Shown here: positions 1 to 8,156 of the stretch, piece after piece
Layout: each line of letters begins with the position of its first letter
Position numbering within the stretch: position 1 is the first letter of the stretch
Assembly (NCBI GenBank): GCA_050180235.1
Contig: JBFXEJ010000009.1
Location: 1-64,000, forward strand
Reading direction: 5' to 3'
DNA: 64,000 bases
DNA from: JAABRU01 sp050180235
Lineage (GTDB): Bacteria; Desulfobacterota; Desulfobacteria; Desulfobacterales; Desulfococcaceae
The notes under the pieces: generated by a model
Seen by the model: the letters and a program-made list of their open reading frames with translations, nothing else
Told to the model about the DNA's origin: nothing
Databases searched by the model: none
Program-made: the position numbers and the translations under genes

Positions 1-141
1 TATAGGGAAGCCTTCCTCCATATATCCATGATTTCAGATCTTGTCACAGCGCAGATGGCCGGATTCGGACACAGGGGATATTTTATGGCCCTGTCTGCCT
101 TGTCAGACATGATACAGAAAAAATCACATGCGGATTCGTGA
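1..141 (+). CDS. C-terminal end of an unidentified protein (partial)
   Basis: The first frame is open from base 1 to a TGA at 139-141 and encodes 46 residues ending in ..MIQKKSHADS. Composition is protein-like, with a hydrophobic helix-like stretch around ISDLVTAQMAGFGHRG. The 5' end lies outside the window, so neither start nor family can be decided, and I do not recognise it. Bases 142-289 after it hold no gene; a gcagccg...cggctgc stem at 246-269 could be its terminator but lacks a good T-run. Confidence 0.5.
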   Translation, partial: YREAFLHISMISDLVTAQMAGFGHRGYFMALSALSDMIQKKSHADS

Positions 142-289
142 GAAACAGGCAGTCTGATCTGCTGTTTCGGACTTAACCGCAACTCCGCAGTTTCACTGCC
201 GGGTTCTGAAGGATCGGCGTAACATCAGTTATATAATGATGAAATGCAGCCGGTGACTGAAACGGCTGCCCTGATCTTTTATATAATCC

Positions 290-318
290 TTGACAAGATC
301 CCTATGCTGCCTTAAAAA
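290..318 (+). promoter_or_regulatory. Possible sigma70-type promoter of the TPR gene
   Basis: A perfect TTGACA (290-295) is followed after 17 bases by TAAAAA (313-318), 41 bases before the ATG of the TPR gene. The -10 box is only a 4/6 match, so this is a candidate from pattern alone. Confidence 0.35.
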
Positions 319-359
319 GTCCTACAGACAAAATCAATCATAAAGGATGTGAGAATATT

Positions 360-1001
360 ATGGATAAAATCCAGAACGAAAAACCCAGAGACGCAGAAGA
401 ATATGTCGCCATGCAGCGGTCTCTTTTGGAAGGCAACCCGGACTGCGGCAACAGCCGTTACAATCTGGCAGTGGGTCTGCTGGCTTTGAAGAAATATGAC
501 GAGGCGGAAAAAGAACTGCAGCAGGTGATCGAAGACAGCCCCGGCCTGGCCGAGGCATATGTGCAGCTTGGAGGACTCTGTCTCCGCCGCGGTGACATGG
601 ACGGATGCCTGGCATATAACAAACGGGCTGTAAAAATGAAACCCGGATTTTCCGAGGGATACGGCAATATCGGCTTTATCCATCTCCAGAAGGGTGAGGT
701 GGAGGAGGCCATCAAAAACCTCAAAAAAGCCACGATGTTCAATTTCCGCTATGTTCAGGCATTTGCCACACTGGGAAGCGCGTATCTGATGAACGGTATG
801 CCTGATGAAAGCATAGAAAACAGCCTCAAAGCACTGGAACTGGCCCCGGATTTTGCGGTTGCGCACAACAATCTGGCCATAGCCTATCTGGAAAAAGGGG
901 AATATGCCAAAGCCGTGAAGCACTGCGACAGGGCATTGGAACAGGGATACGAAGTTGCTCCCAAAATTCTCGAAGACATTGACAGACATCGTGAAAAATA
1001 A
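360..1001 (+). CDS. TPR (tetratricopeptide) repeat protein upstream of dsrAB
   Basis: 213 residues, almost entirely degenerate 34-residue TPR units (for example NSRYNLAVGLLALKKYDEAE, then AYVQLGGLCLRRGDMDG, then AHNNLAIAYLEKGEYAKAV). No signal peptide or membrane segment, so probably a cytoplasmic scaffold for protein-protein contacts. The ATG at 360 has an aagga motif about 12 bases upstream. The end overlaps the start of the next gene, which suggests translational coupling. Together they precede the dsr operon, but a separate promoter sits before dsrA, so a role in sulfite reduction is only suggested by position. Confidence 0.85.
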   Translation: MDKIQNEKPRDAEEYVAMQRSLLEGNPDCGNSRYNLAVGLLALKKYDEAEKELQQVIEDSPGLAEAYVQLGGLCLRRGDMDGCLAYNKRAVKMKPGFSEGYGNIGFIHLQKGEVEEAIKNLKKATMFNFRYVQAFATLGSAYLMNGMPDESIENSLKALELAPDFAVAHNNLAIAYLEKGEYAKAVKHCDRALEQGYEVAPKILEDIDRHREK

Positions 1002-2145
1002 TTCCGGCACACCTGATATTTCCTTTTTTCTGTATCACAGGGACATGCCTGTACGGGAAGGGGATGAAAACTGGAAACGGCCGATTCCCCTGAACAGGAA
1101 ACATCTTTCTGCCTCTGACTTTTCTGTAAGCTGCGGAGATTATTTTCAGGCCGTGGAAGATTTTCTCCGGGCCGATCATTTCCGGGCAATGGTTCCCGCA
1201 TTTTCCGAACGTCTGGGAAGCATATTTTCCCCGGATGAAATCAGTGCTGTGCGCATATGTCTGGAAAAACACGGGGAGTTTTATCATCCGGCCCGGATTG
1301 AGGCAGAATCACGCGCTATTGTGATCCCTTTTGCAATGAATGTGGCTGTATCTGAAGCAGGAAAAGCCTGCATCGCAGGGGAATATGATCTGCTGAAGCG
1401 TTTTCCTTTTCCCTTTGTTCCCAAAGTGTGGAAGCTCGGAAGCGGAGCCTGCGCGTCCGGGATGAATTTTCCCATGTTCCTGGGGGAATGGTTTGAAGGA
1501 TTTCATGAATTCCATATTTCTTCTGCCCCGGGCGAAACACAGCAGACAGCGGTATGGGCTCCGGAGGGACATTTTTTTCTGACACAGGAGCAGACCTGTG
1601 ATCTCTACCGTGAGATCGCCAGAATTATGACCCTTTGCTACAATATTGAAACTTTTGAACATATCTTCCCCTGGCATCATGCTGCCGGGGATTTTGTGGC
1701 AAAAATCGGAAACAGCCATACAGATGTGAAACTGATCACAGTCCGGCAGTATGTCCCCATTGTCAATATTCCGCCCGGAGAAGCAGACGAGGCGGATTTG
1801 GTGTATGCTCTGCTTCTTTTTTTCATAAAACTTTCCTTTCACATCCGTGTGGATCGGAGAGAGGGAACCGGAGACCTGATCTGGTCAGATGATCTGGCTT
1901 TGGAGCCTGCCGTGCAGGGTTTTTTTAAGGGACTGCGGCAGAAGGAGCCGCCTTTTTCAGACGCGCTTGTGCGATTTTTTCTTCACTATGTCCTGTCTCT
2001 TCCGGAAAAAGAGATACGGGAAACAGCCTTTGACATTGCCGGAGGATATCCGGCACAGAGTCAGGAGATTCATTTAATCAGGACAAATCTTGAAAAGCAT
2101 GTGAAAATCCTGCATCAGATCCTGCATGACGGGAAATTGATGTAA
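991..2145 (+). CDS. Conserved-type protein of unknown function, coupled to the TPR gene
   Basis: 384 residues from a GTG at 991, overlapping the TPR stop by 11 bases. A TTG at 955 with a weak agggat motif would add 12 residues and is an alternative. I do not recognise the family. Visible features are a soluble alpha/beta-type composition, a histidine-rich stretch HIFPWHHAAGDFVAK near the middle followed by VKLITVRQYVPIV, and no signal peptide, membrane helix or cysteine motif typical of redox proteins. The reading frame, codon use and overlap support a real gene. Its place between a TPR protein and dsrA makes it worth testing for a link to DsrAB, but no function can be assigned. Confidence 0.75.
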   Translation: MKNNSGTPDISFFLYHRDMPVREGDENWKRPIPLNRKHLSASDFSVSCGDYFQAVEDFLRADHFRAMVPAFSERLGSIFSPDEISAVRICLEKHGEFYHPARIEAESRAIVIPFAMNVAVSEAGKACIAGEYDLLKRFPFPFVPKVWKLGSGACASGMNFPMFLGEWFEGFHEFHISSAPGETQQTAVWAPEGHFFLTQEQTCDLYREIARIMTLCYNIETFEHIFPWHHAAGDFVAKIGNSHTDVKLITVRQYVPIVNIPPGEADEADLVYALLLFFIKLSFHIRVDRREGTGDLIWSDDLALEPAVQGFFKGLRQKEPPFSDALVRFFLHYVLSLPEKEIRETAFDIAGGYPAQSQEIHLIRTNLEKHVKILHQILHDGKLM

Positions 2146-2202
2146 AAATATCCTGTATCAGACCCCGCAGGAAGGGAATTTGATGTAAAACATGCTTTTT
2201 TA

Positions 2203-2231
2203 TTGACATTGGACACATTTGATTCTATAAG
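2203..2231 (+). promoter_or_regulatory. Strong candidate promoter of dsrABD
   Basis: Consensus TTGACA at 2203-2208, exactly 17 bases, then TATAAG at 2226-2231. It lies 192 bases upstream of the dsrA ATG, leaving a long untranslated leader. A second TATAAT at 2244-2249 lacks a good -35. The inverted repeat aaattacatt...aatgtaattt around 2264-2296, just downstream, could be an operator. Confidence 0.6.
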
Positions 2232-2308
2232 GACTTTCTTGTATATAATTTTTGGAGAAATACAAATTACATTTATCTGCTGAATGTAATTTTTTGTTAT
2301 AGCGGGTT

Positions 2309-2354
2309 CAGGTTCGGAACCTGTCCCCGCACAGCGGGAGGTTTTTTCCGCTGT
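2309..2354 (+). promoter_or_regulatory. dsrA leader with alternative hairpins (possible attenuator)
   Basis: Three foldable pieces are visible. First, the palindrome caggttcggaacctg at 2309-2323. Second, cccgc-aca-gcggg around 2326-2338, followed after agg by a run of six T: a short terminator-like hairpin. Third, acagcgg (2331-2337) can instead pair with ccgctgt (2348-2354), which would break the terminator stem. Mutually exclusive pairing ahead of a T-run is the layout of an attenuator. No known riboswitch class was recognised. Confidence 0.35.
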
Positions 2355-2423
2355 CATGGTTTGTTTTTTATAGTCAGATAGTCAGGAATGGTTAATTACA
2401 AATTGAAGACGGAGGTAAAATCA

Positions 2424-3734
2424 ATGAAGCATGCTACCCCTTTGTTGGATCAGCTTGAGACCGGTCCGTGGCCGAGTTTTGTTTCCGATTTGAAACAGCA
2501 GGCTGAAAAGAGGGCAAAGAACGCAGAGAAAATTGAGTTTCAGATTCCCCAGGATGCAGTGGATGATCTGCTGGGAATTCTTGAACTTTCCTTTGAGGAC
2601 GGAGTCACACACTGGAAACACGGCGGTATCGTGGGTGTTTTCGGTTACGGCGGCGGCGTTATCGGAAGATACTGTGATCAGCCTGAAAAATTTCCGGGTG
2701 TTGCCCATTTCCATACCATGCGCGTTTCCCAGCCCGGCGGCAAATTTTACACAGCCAAATATCTGAAAGAGCTTTGCGATCTGTGGGATCTGCGCGGCAG
2801 CGGTATCACCAATATGCACGGCTCCACAGGTGACATCATCTTCCTGGGAACCACCACACCGCAGTTGGAAGAGGTTTTCTATGAACTGACCCATACCTTT
2901 AATCAGGATCTGGGCGGCTCCGGCTCCAACCTGCGCACACCTGCGGACTGCATCGGTCAGGCCCGGTGTGAATATGCCTGCTATGATACACAGGCTCTTT
3001 GCTATGATCTGACCAATGAGTACCAGGATGAACTTCACCGTCCCGCCTTCCCCTACAAATTCAAGTTCAAATTTGACGGCTGCCCCAACTGCTGCGTGGC
3101 CTCCATTGCCCGTTCTGACCTGTCCTTCATCGGGACTTGGAAAGATGACATCAAAATTGATCAGGAAGCTGTTGCGGCCTATGTCGGCGGCGAATTTCCG
3201 CCCAACGCGGGTGCCCATGCGGGACGTGACTGGGGCAAATTTGATATCCAGAAGGAAGTTGTCAATCTCTGTCCCTCAGAGTGCATGAAATACGAAGGCG
3301 GCAAACTCTCGATCAACAACAGGGAATGTGTGCGCTGTATGCACTGCATCAACGTCATGCCCAGAGCCCTGCATATCGGAGATGAAAGAGGGCTGTCCAT
3401 GCTGGCCGGTGCCAAAGCCCCGATCCTCGACGGTGCACAGATGGGTTCTCTTATAGTGCCCTTCATTTCTGCTGAAGAACCCTATGATGAGATCAAGGAA
3501 GTCATCGGGGGAGTATGGGACTGGTGGATGGAAGAAGGCAAAAACCGCGAGCGTCTGGGTGAACTGATGAAACGCCAGGGCCTGCAGAAACTGCTGGAAG
3601 TCCTCAATATCAAACCCGATGCACGCCATGTTTTGGAACCGCGCTCCAACCCCTACATCTTCTGGAAAGAAGACGAGGTGGAAGGCGGATGGGAACGCGA
3701 CATTAACGAATTCCGGAAACATCATCAGAGATAA
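2424..3734 (+). CDS. dsrA: Dissimilatory (bi)sulfite reductase alpha subunit
   Basis: Catalyses, with DsrB, reduction of sulfite in the cytoplasm during sulfate respiration. The product is 436 residues, as expected for DsrA. The start at 2424 follows ggagg (2411-2415) and gives MKHATPLLDQLETGPWPSF, matching family N-termini; an in-frame ATG at 2388 is rejected. The siroheme-[4Fe-4S] cysteines are C176-x5-C182 and C220-x3-C224 (CIGQARC and CPNCC). A ferredoxin domain follows, with CPSEC and CVRCMHC. The conserved THWKHGG motif used for the DSR1F primer is at about 2606-2626. It begins an operon with dsrB 15 bases downstream. Confidence 0.98.
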   Translation: MKHATPLLDQLETGPWPSFVSDLKQQAEKRAKNAEKIEFQIPQDAVDDLLGILELSFEDGVTHWKHGGIVGVFGYGGGVIGRYCDQPEKFPGVAHFHTMRVSQPGGKFYTAKYLKELCDLWDLRGSGITNMHGSTGDIIFLGTTTPQLEEVFYELTHTFNQDLGGSGSNLRTPADCIGQARCEYACYDTQALCYDLTNEYQDELHRPAFPYKFKFKFDGCPNCCVASIARSDLSFIGTWKDDIKIDQEAVAAYVGGEFPPNAGAHAGRDWGKFDIQKEVVNLCPSECMKYEGGKLSINNRECVRCMHCINVMPRALHIGDERGLSMLAGAKAPILDGAQMGSLIVPFISAEEPYDEIKEVIGGVWDWWMEEGKNRERLGELMKRQGLQKLLEVLNIKPDARHVLEPRSNPYIFWKEDEVEGGWERDINEFRKHHQR

Positions 3735-3749
3735 GGAGGAGAAAGCACC

Positions 3750-4898
3750 ATGGCATTTATTTCTTCAGGTTACGACCCGAAAGAACCGATGAAAAACAGG
3801 ATCACTGATATCGGTCCGAGAAAATATGATGAGTTTTATCCTCCGGTCATTGCCAAAAACAAAGGGACATGGCTGTATCACGAAATTCTGGAACCCGGTG
3901 TTCTGGTGCATGTGGCAGAAAGCGGAGATGAGGTTTATACGGTTCGCTGCGGCGGTGCCCGTCTCATGAGCACCTCCCTTATCCGTGAAATCTGTGAAAT
4001 TGCTGAAAAACACTGCAACGGCTACCTGCGCTTCACCACCCGGAACAATATTGAGTTCATGGTGGATCACAAATCCAAAGTGGACGCGCTGAAAAAGGAT
4101 CTGGCCGGCCGCAAATTCGCAGGCGGAAGCTACAAATTCCCCATCGGCGGAACCGGAGCAGGCATCACCAATATCGTTCACACCCAGGGATGGATTCACT
4201 GCCATACACCGGCCACAGATGCTTCCGGTACGGTAAAAGCCACCATGGATACAGTTTTTTCTGATTTCCAGAACATGAGACTTCCCGCTCCCCTGCGGAT
4301 TTCCATGGCATGCTGTCTCAATATGTGCGGTGCTGTTCACTGCTCTGATATTGCCATACTCGGTTATCACCGCAAACCCCCGATGCTGGATCATGAATGG
4401 CTGGACAAAATGTGTGAAATCCCCCTGGCCATTGCAGCCTGTCCCACAGGTGCCATTAAGCCATCCAAAATGAGTCTGCCCAATGGCACAGAGGTGAAAA
4501 GTGTGGCAGTGAACAGTGAACGCTGCATGTTCTGCGGCAACTGCTATACCATGTGTCCGTCCATGCCCCTGGCTGACAGGGAAGGTGACGGTATCGTTCT
4601 CATGGCAGGCGGCAAGGTGTCCAACCGCATCAGCATGCCCAAGTTCTCCAAAGTGGTTGTGGGCTTTCTGCCCAATGAGGCACCGCGCTGGCCCAAACTG
4701 ACAGAAACGATCAAGAGAATGGTGGAAGCCTATGCGGCAGATGCCAGAAAATACGAACGGCTGGGTGAATGGGCCGAACGTATCGGATGGGAAAGATTCT
4801 TTGAGAAATGCGAAATTGAGTTTACGCATCATCTTATTGATGATTTCCGTGATCCTGCTTACTACACATGGCGTCAGTCTTCACAGTTCAAGTTCTAA
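3750..4898 (+). CDS. dsrB: Dissimilatory (bi)sulfite reductase beta subunit
   Basis: 382 residues, usual DsrB length. It pairs with DsrA in the alpha2beta2 core and carries the catalytically active siroheme in characterised enzymes. The signature CCLNMCGAVHCSDIAILG (Cys188, 189, 193, 198) supplies the siroheme-cluster ligands. CPTGAIKP and the ferredoxin motif CMFCGNCYTMCP follow. The ATG at 3750 is preceded by a strong aaggagga site only a few bases after the dsrA stop, so the two are co-translated. A strong hairpin follows the stop before dsrD. Confidence 0.98.
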   Translation: MAFISSGYDPKEPMKNRITDIGPRKYDEFYPPVIAKNKGTWLYHEILEPGVLVHVAESGDEVYTVRCGGARLMSTSLIREICEIAEKHCNGYLRFTTRNNIEFMVDHKSKVDALKKDLAGRKFAGGSYKFPIGGTGAGITNIVHTQGWIHCHTPATDASGTVKATMDTVFSDFQNMRLPAPLRISMACCLNMCGAVHCSDIAILGYHRKPPMLDHEWLDKMCEIPLAIAACPTGAIKPSKMSLPNGTEVKSVAVNSERCMFCGNCYTMCPSMPLADREGDGIVLMAGGKVSNRISMPKFSKVVVGFLPNEAPRWPKLTETIKRMVEAYAADARKYERLGEWAERIGWERFFEKCEIEFTHHLIDDFRDPAYYTWRQSSQFKF

Positions 4899-4934
4899 TC
4901 TGATTTATCCGAACATGGTCAGAAGCATATAATC

Positions 4935-4970
4935 TGCAGGGGATACCCTGTTTTCAGGGTATCCCCTGCA
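4935..4970 (+). promoter_or_regulatory. 16-bp perfect hairpin between dsrB and dsrD
   Basis: Left arm 4935-4950 and right arm 4955-4970 are perfect reverse complements around a TTTT loop. Only three T follow, so it is not a classical intrinsic terminator. It could act as a processing site, an mRNA stabiliser for dsrAB, or a partial terminator that sets dsrD below dsrAB. Confidence 0.7.
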
Positions 4971-4991
4971 TTTACGGAAAGGGGTTGAAAA

Positions 4992-5231
4992 ATGGAATAC
5001 GAAGAAGCCAAAAAACTGATCGTTGAAGAACTTACGAAAAAGCTCAAGTCCAAAAGCAAGTTCTATTTCAATGACCTGTCCAAGATTCTGGATATGAAAC
5101 CCAGAGATGCCAAAAAGATTGTAAACAAACTGGTGGAAGACAATGTGCTGGAGTACTGGTCCAGCGGAAGCACCAGCATGTACGGAATGCCCGGTACCGG
5201 CAAACAGACATCAGCGGAACACGAAGATTAA
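4992..5231 (+). CDS. dsrD: DsrD, dissimilatory sulfite reductase-associated winged-helix protein
   Basis: 79 residues, lysine-rich, with the DsrD winged-helix pattern (FYFNDLSKILDMKPRDAKKIVNKLVEDN, given here only as position 22-49, key residues K/R in the recognition helix). DsrD is known from all sulfate reducers with reductive DsrAB, and has been reported as an allosteric activator of DsrAB rather than a DNA-binding regulator. The start follows a ggaaagggg stretch. The dsrA-dsrB-dsrD order is canonical, which together with the size makes the call firm. Confidence 0.95.
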   Translation: MEYEEAKKLIVEELTKKLKSKSKFYFNDLSKILDMKPRDAKKIVNKLVEDNVLEYWSSGSTSMYGMPGTGKQTSAEHED

Positions 5232-5286
5232 TTTTGAAGGTTCCGGCTGAATTTATTCATCAGACCCTGATTTCCCATATTCTCTG

Positions 5287-6711
5287 ATGCGCGAATTATG
5301 TTTTGATTTTCCCAGAATTTTCATTGCGGGGCTGCAGGGCGGGGCGGGAAAAACCACTCTGACGGTCGGCATCATCGCAGCATGGAGAAAATATGGCAAA
5401 TCCATCGCAGCATTCAAAAAAGGTCCTGACTATATTGACGCGGGCTGGCTCGCCCTGGCGGCTGGTCGGCCCTGCTACAATCTTGACTCATTCCTGCTGG
5501 AAAAAAAAGCCGTTATTCAGTCCTTTCTAATCCACACCCTGCCAAATGACACAGCCGTAATTGAAGGAAACCGCGGACTTTATGACGGCATTGACATGGA
5601 AGGCCGTACCAGTTCCGCTGAACTTGCCAAACTTTTGGCAGCTCCGGTTGTTTTATGTGCAGACTGCACCAAAACTGCGCGCACCATGGCTGCGGTCATA
5701 TCAGGCTGTATTCATTTTGATCCGGATCTGAAAATTCAGGGAATCATTTTAAACCGTGTGGCCGGAACCCGGCATGAACAGAATCTCCGCAGAAATATTG
5801 AGCATTACTGCGGAATCCCTGTGGTCGGATCAGTTCCGAAATTGGAAGATCACCATTTTCCTGAACGTCATATGGGGCTGGTTCCCACTCCGGAACATGT
5901 GCTGGCAGGAAATGCCGCAGATGCAGCCGCACAAATCGCACAGCGTCATATCAATCTGGATGCACTGGAAAGAATAGCCCAATCTGCCCCTGCGCATGTT
6001 TTTACTCTGGGAGACAGTGAAGAACTTTCAGACTCTGTTCAGAAAAAAAGATTCCCCGCACCGGACAGACCGAGAATCGGCATTATCCTGGATTCAGCTT
6101 TTCAGTTTTATTATCCTGACAATATTGAGGCTTTGATCAAAGCAGGCGCAGAAACAGTTTTTATCCGGGCCACCGAAGACAGAACTGTTCCGGATATAGA
6201 CGCACTGTACATTGGCGGAGGTTTTCCCGAAACCCATGCGGAAATTCTGGCAAAAAATACCGGGTTCAGGAATGAAATCCGGCAACTCGCGGAAAATGGA
6301 CTTCCTGTGTATGCCGAGTGCGGGGGACTGATGTATCTTGGTGAGGCTCTTGTGACTGATGGGAAAACATATCCCATGACCGGTGTGCTGCCTGCTGTTT
6401 TCGGCATTTCTTCCAAACCCCAGGGTCTGGGATACACCATTGTGGCAGTGGACAGGGAAAATCCCTGGTATCCGGTGGGAACCGAGATTAAAGGCCATGA
6501 ATTCCGCTATTCCCGTGTGCTGGAATGGCGGGGATCGGACAAAGATATGGTTTTCCGCATGAAGCGCGGCACCGGTTTTGCCAACCGCAGGGACGGCATT
6601 TCTTACAAAAATATTTTTGCCACCTATACCCATATCCATTCCCTGGGCGTACCGATGTGGGCAGAAATAATGGTTGCCAGGGCAACTGCCTTCAAATCAT
6701 TGAAAAGATAA
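5287..6711 (+). CDS. dsrN: DsrN-like siroheme amidase / cobyrinate a,c-diamide synthase family, copy 1
   Basis: 474 residues with both CbiA domains: an N-terminal P-loop dethiobiotin-synthetase-like ATPase (GLQGGAGKTTLTVG, about residues 15-28; KKGPDYIDAGWL) and a C-terminal class I glutamine amidotransferase (YAECGGLMYLGE, nucleophile Cys345; THIHSLG near the end). CbiA enzymes amidate the a and c side chains of cobyrinate; the dsr-linked relatives (DsrN in sulfur oxidisers) are proposed to amidate siroheme, and siroamide is reported from sulfite reductases. Position right after dsrD favours the siroheme role. No cobalamin genes are nearby. The next gene is a close paralogue 3 bases downstream. 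The start lacks a clear ribosome site. Confidence 0.88.
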   Translation: MRELCFDFPRIFIAGLQGGAGKTTLTVGIIAAWRKYGKSIAAFKKGPDYIDAGWLALAAGRPCYNLDSFLLEKKAVIQSFLIHTLPNDTAVIEGNRGLYDGIDMEGRTSSAELAKLLAAPVVLCADCTKTARTMAAVISGCIHFDPDLKIQGIILNRVAGTRHEQNLRRNIEHYCGIPVVGSVPKLEDHHFPERHMGLVPTPEHVLAGNAADAAAQIAQRHINLDALERIAQSAPAHVFTLGDSEELSDSVQKKRFPAPDRPRIGIILDSAFQFYYPDNIEALIKAGAETVFIRATEDRTVPDIDALYIGGGFPETHAEILAKNTGFRNEIRQLAENGLPVYAECGGLMYLGEALVTDGKTYPMTGVLPAVFGISSKPQGLGYTIVAVDRENPWYPVGTEIKGHEFRYSRVLEWRGSDKDMVFRMKRGTGFANRRDGISYKNIFATYTHIHSLGVPMWAEIMVARATAFKSLKR

Positions 6712-6714
6712 TCT

Positions 6715-8106
6715 ATGCTTTTTCCCAGAATTGTTATCACTGCTTTGCGCGGGGGCGCAGGAAAAACCCTGCTTTCCATCGGTCTGATTGCAGCATGGAA
6801 AGCCCGCGGACGTTCCATTGCCCCGTTTAAAAAAGGGCCGGATTATATTGACGCAGGATGGCTGTCACTGGCGGCTGACCGGCCATGTTACAATCTGGAC
6901 ACCTTTCTCATCAGATCTGAAGAAATTCTCAATTCCTTTCAGTCCCGGACACAGGCACGCGATATTGCAGTGATTGAGGGAAACCGGGGACTGTATGACT
7001 GTATCAGCATTGACGGAGACACCAGCACAGCCGAGCTTTCCAAACTGCTCAAAGCCCCTATGATACTCTGTCTGGACTGCACCAAGACTACACGCACCAT
7101 GGCTGCCATTGTTTCCGGATGCTGCCATTTTGATCCTGACGCGCAGATCAGCGGTGTGATTCTCAACCGGGTCGCGGGTTCCAGACATGAAAGCAATCTC
7201 CGCAGCAATATAGAGCATTACTGCGGGGTTCCGGTCATGGGCGCTTTGCCCAAACTGGATGCGCAGTCTTTTCCCGAACGTCATATGGGGCTGGTTCCCA
7301 GCCATGAGCATCGCTGGGCCAAAGAATCTGTTGCAGCCGCGGCAAACATTGCACAGCAGTACCTTGATTTGGACGGTCTGGCCCGGATTGCGGAAAAAGC
7401 AGGGGCTGTTCCGCTCCCGTTTGCGGAATCCGGCAGTCCGGTTATTTCTTCCGGAGAAATTTCTCCGGCCATCGGCATTATCCGGGATTCAGCTTTCCAG
7501 TTTTATTATCCGGAAAATCTGGAGGCTCTGGAAAAAGCAGGGGCGCGGCTGTTTTTCTTCAGTCCTTTTACGCATACGTCCGTCCCTGATGTGGATGCCC
7601 TCTACATCGGAGGAGGTTTTCCTGAAACCCATGCAAAGGAACTGGCCGAGGCCCGGCAGTTCCGGGAACAAATCCGGACACTGGCTGAAAACGGTCTGCC
7701 CATTTATGCGGAATGCGGGGGCCTGATGTTTCTGGGGGAAAGCCTGATTCTGGAAGAAAAAAAATATCCCATGACCGGAGTGCTGCCCATAGTTTTCGGA
7801 CTTTCCGCCAAACCCCAGGGACATGGTTATACCATTGCTGAGGTAAGCGGAGACAATCCTTATTTTCAGACAGGAAGCCAAATCCGGGGGCATGAATTCC
7901 ATTATTCCCATGTGCTGGAATTTCGGGGAAAGACGGAAGACATGGTTTTTTCCATGAAACGGGGCAAGGGAATCAGAGAAAAAAAAGACGGGCTGTGCTG
8001 TAAAAATGTTCTTGCCACCTATACCCATATCCATGCTTTGGGAACACCAGAATGGGCGCAGTCTCTGGTGCGCAATGCGGTTTCTTACAGAAAAACAAAA
8101 AAATAA
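6715..8106 (+). CDS. DsrN-like siroheme amidase / cobyrinate a,c-diamide synthase family, copy 2
   Basis: 463 residues and collinear with copy 1 over the whole length: ALRGGAGKTLLSIG P-loop, KKGPDYIDAGWLSLAADRPC, GGGFPETHA, YAECGGLMFLGE (Cys334) and TYTHIHALG. All key residues of both active sites are retained, so both copies look functional. The main differences are in the linker around residues 225-250 and at the C-terminus. It starts 3 bases after the copy 1 stop and so is surely cotranscribed. Copies may act on different carboxylates, or one may serve siroheme and the other cobyrinate; the sequence does not decide. Confidence 0.85.
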   Translation: MLFPRIVITALRGGAGKTLLSIGLIAAWKARGRSIAPFKKGPDYIDAGWLSLAADRPCYNLDTFLIRSEEILNSFQSRTQARDIAVIEGNRGLYDCISIDGDTSTAELSKLLKAPMILCLDCTKTTRTMAAIVSGCCHFDPDAQISGVILNRVAGSRHESNLRSNIEHYCGVPVMGALPKLDAQSFPERHMGLVPSHEHRWAKESVAAAANIAQQYLDLDGLARIAEKAGAVPLPFAESGSPVISSGEISPAIGIIRDSAFQFYYPENLEALEKAGARLFFFSPFTHTSVPDVDALYIGGGFPETHAKELAEARQFREQIRTLAENGLPIYAECGGLMFLGESLILEEKKYPMTGVLPIVFGLSAKPQGHGYTIAEVSGDNPYFQTGSQIRGHEFHYSHVLEFRGKTEDMVFSMKRGKGIREKKDGLCCKNVLATYTHIHALGTPEWAQSLVRNAVSYRKTKK

Positions 8107-8132
8107 GGCGATCTTTTTTCAAAGACCGCCTT
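8105..8132. terminator. Bidirectional terminator between dsrN copy 2 and cytochrome gene
   Basis: Arms aaggcgatcttt (8105-8116) and aaagaccgcctt (8121-8132) form a 12-bp stem with one mismatch that becomes a G-U pair on the minus strand. T-rich sequence follows on both strands (tttt on plus; a long T-run inside the end of the dsrN gene on minus). It ends the dsr operon and the convergent cytochrome gene. Confidence 0.75.
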
Positions 8133-8156
8133 TTGCATCCTCTTCAGAAGGGATTT

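Noticed and set aside
2388..2423. Earlier start for dsrA at 2388
   Set aside because: No ribosome site there, while ggagg precedes the ATG at 2424 and the resulting N-terminus matches DsrA.
5287..8106. Cobalamin biosynthesis operon
   Set aside because: Only CbiA-type genes are present, no other cob/cbi genes, and position after dsrD favours siroheme amidation.
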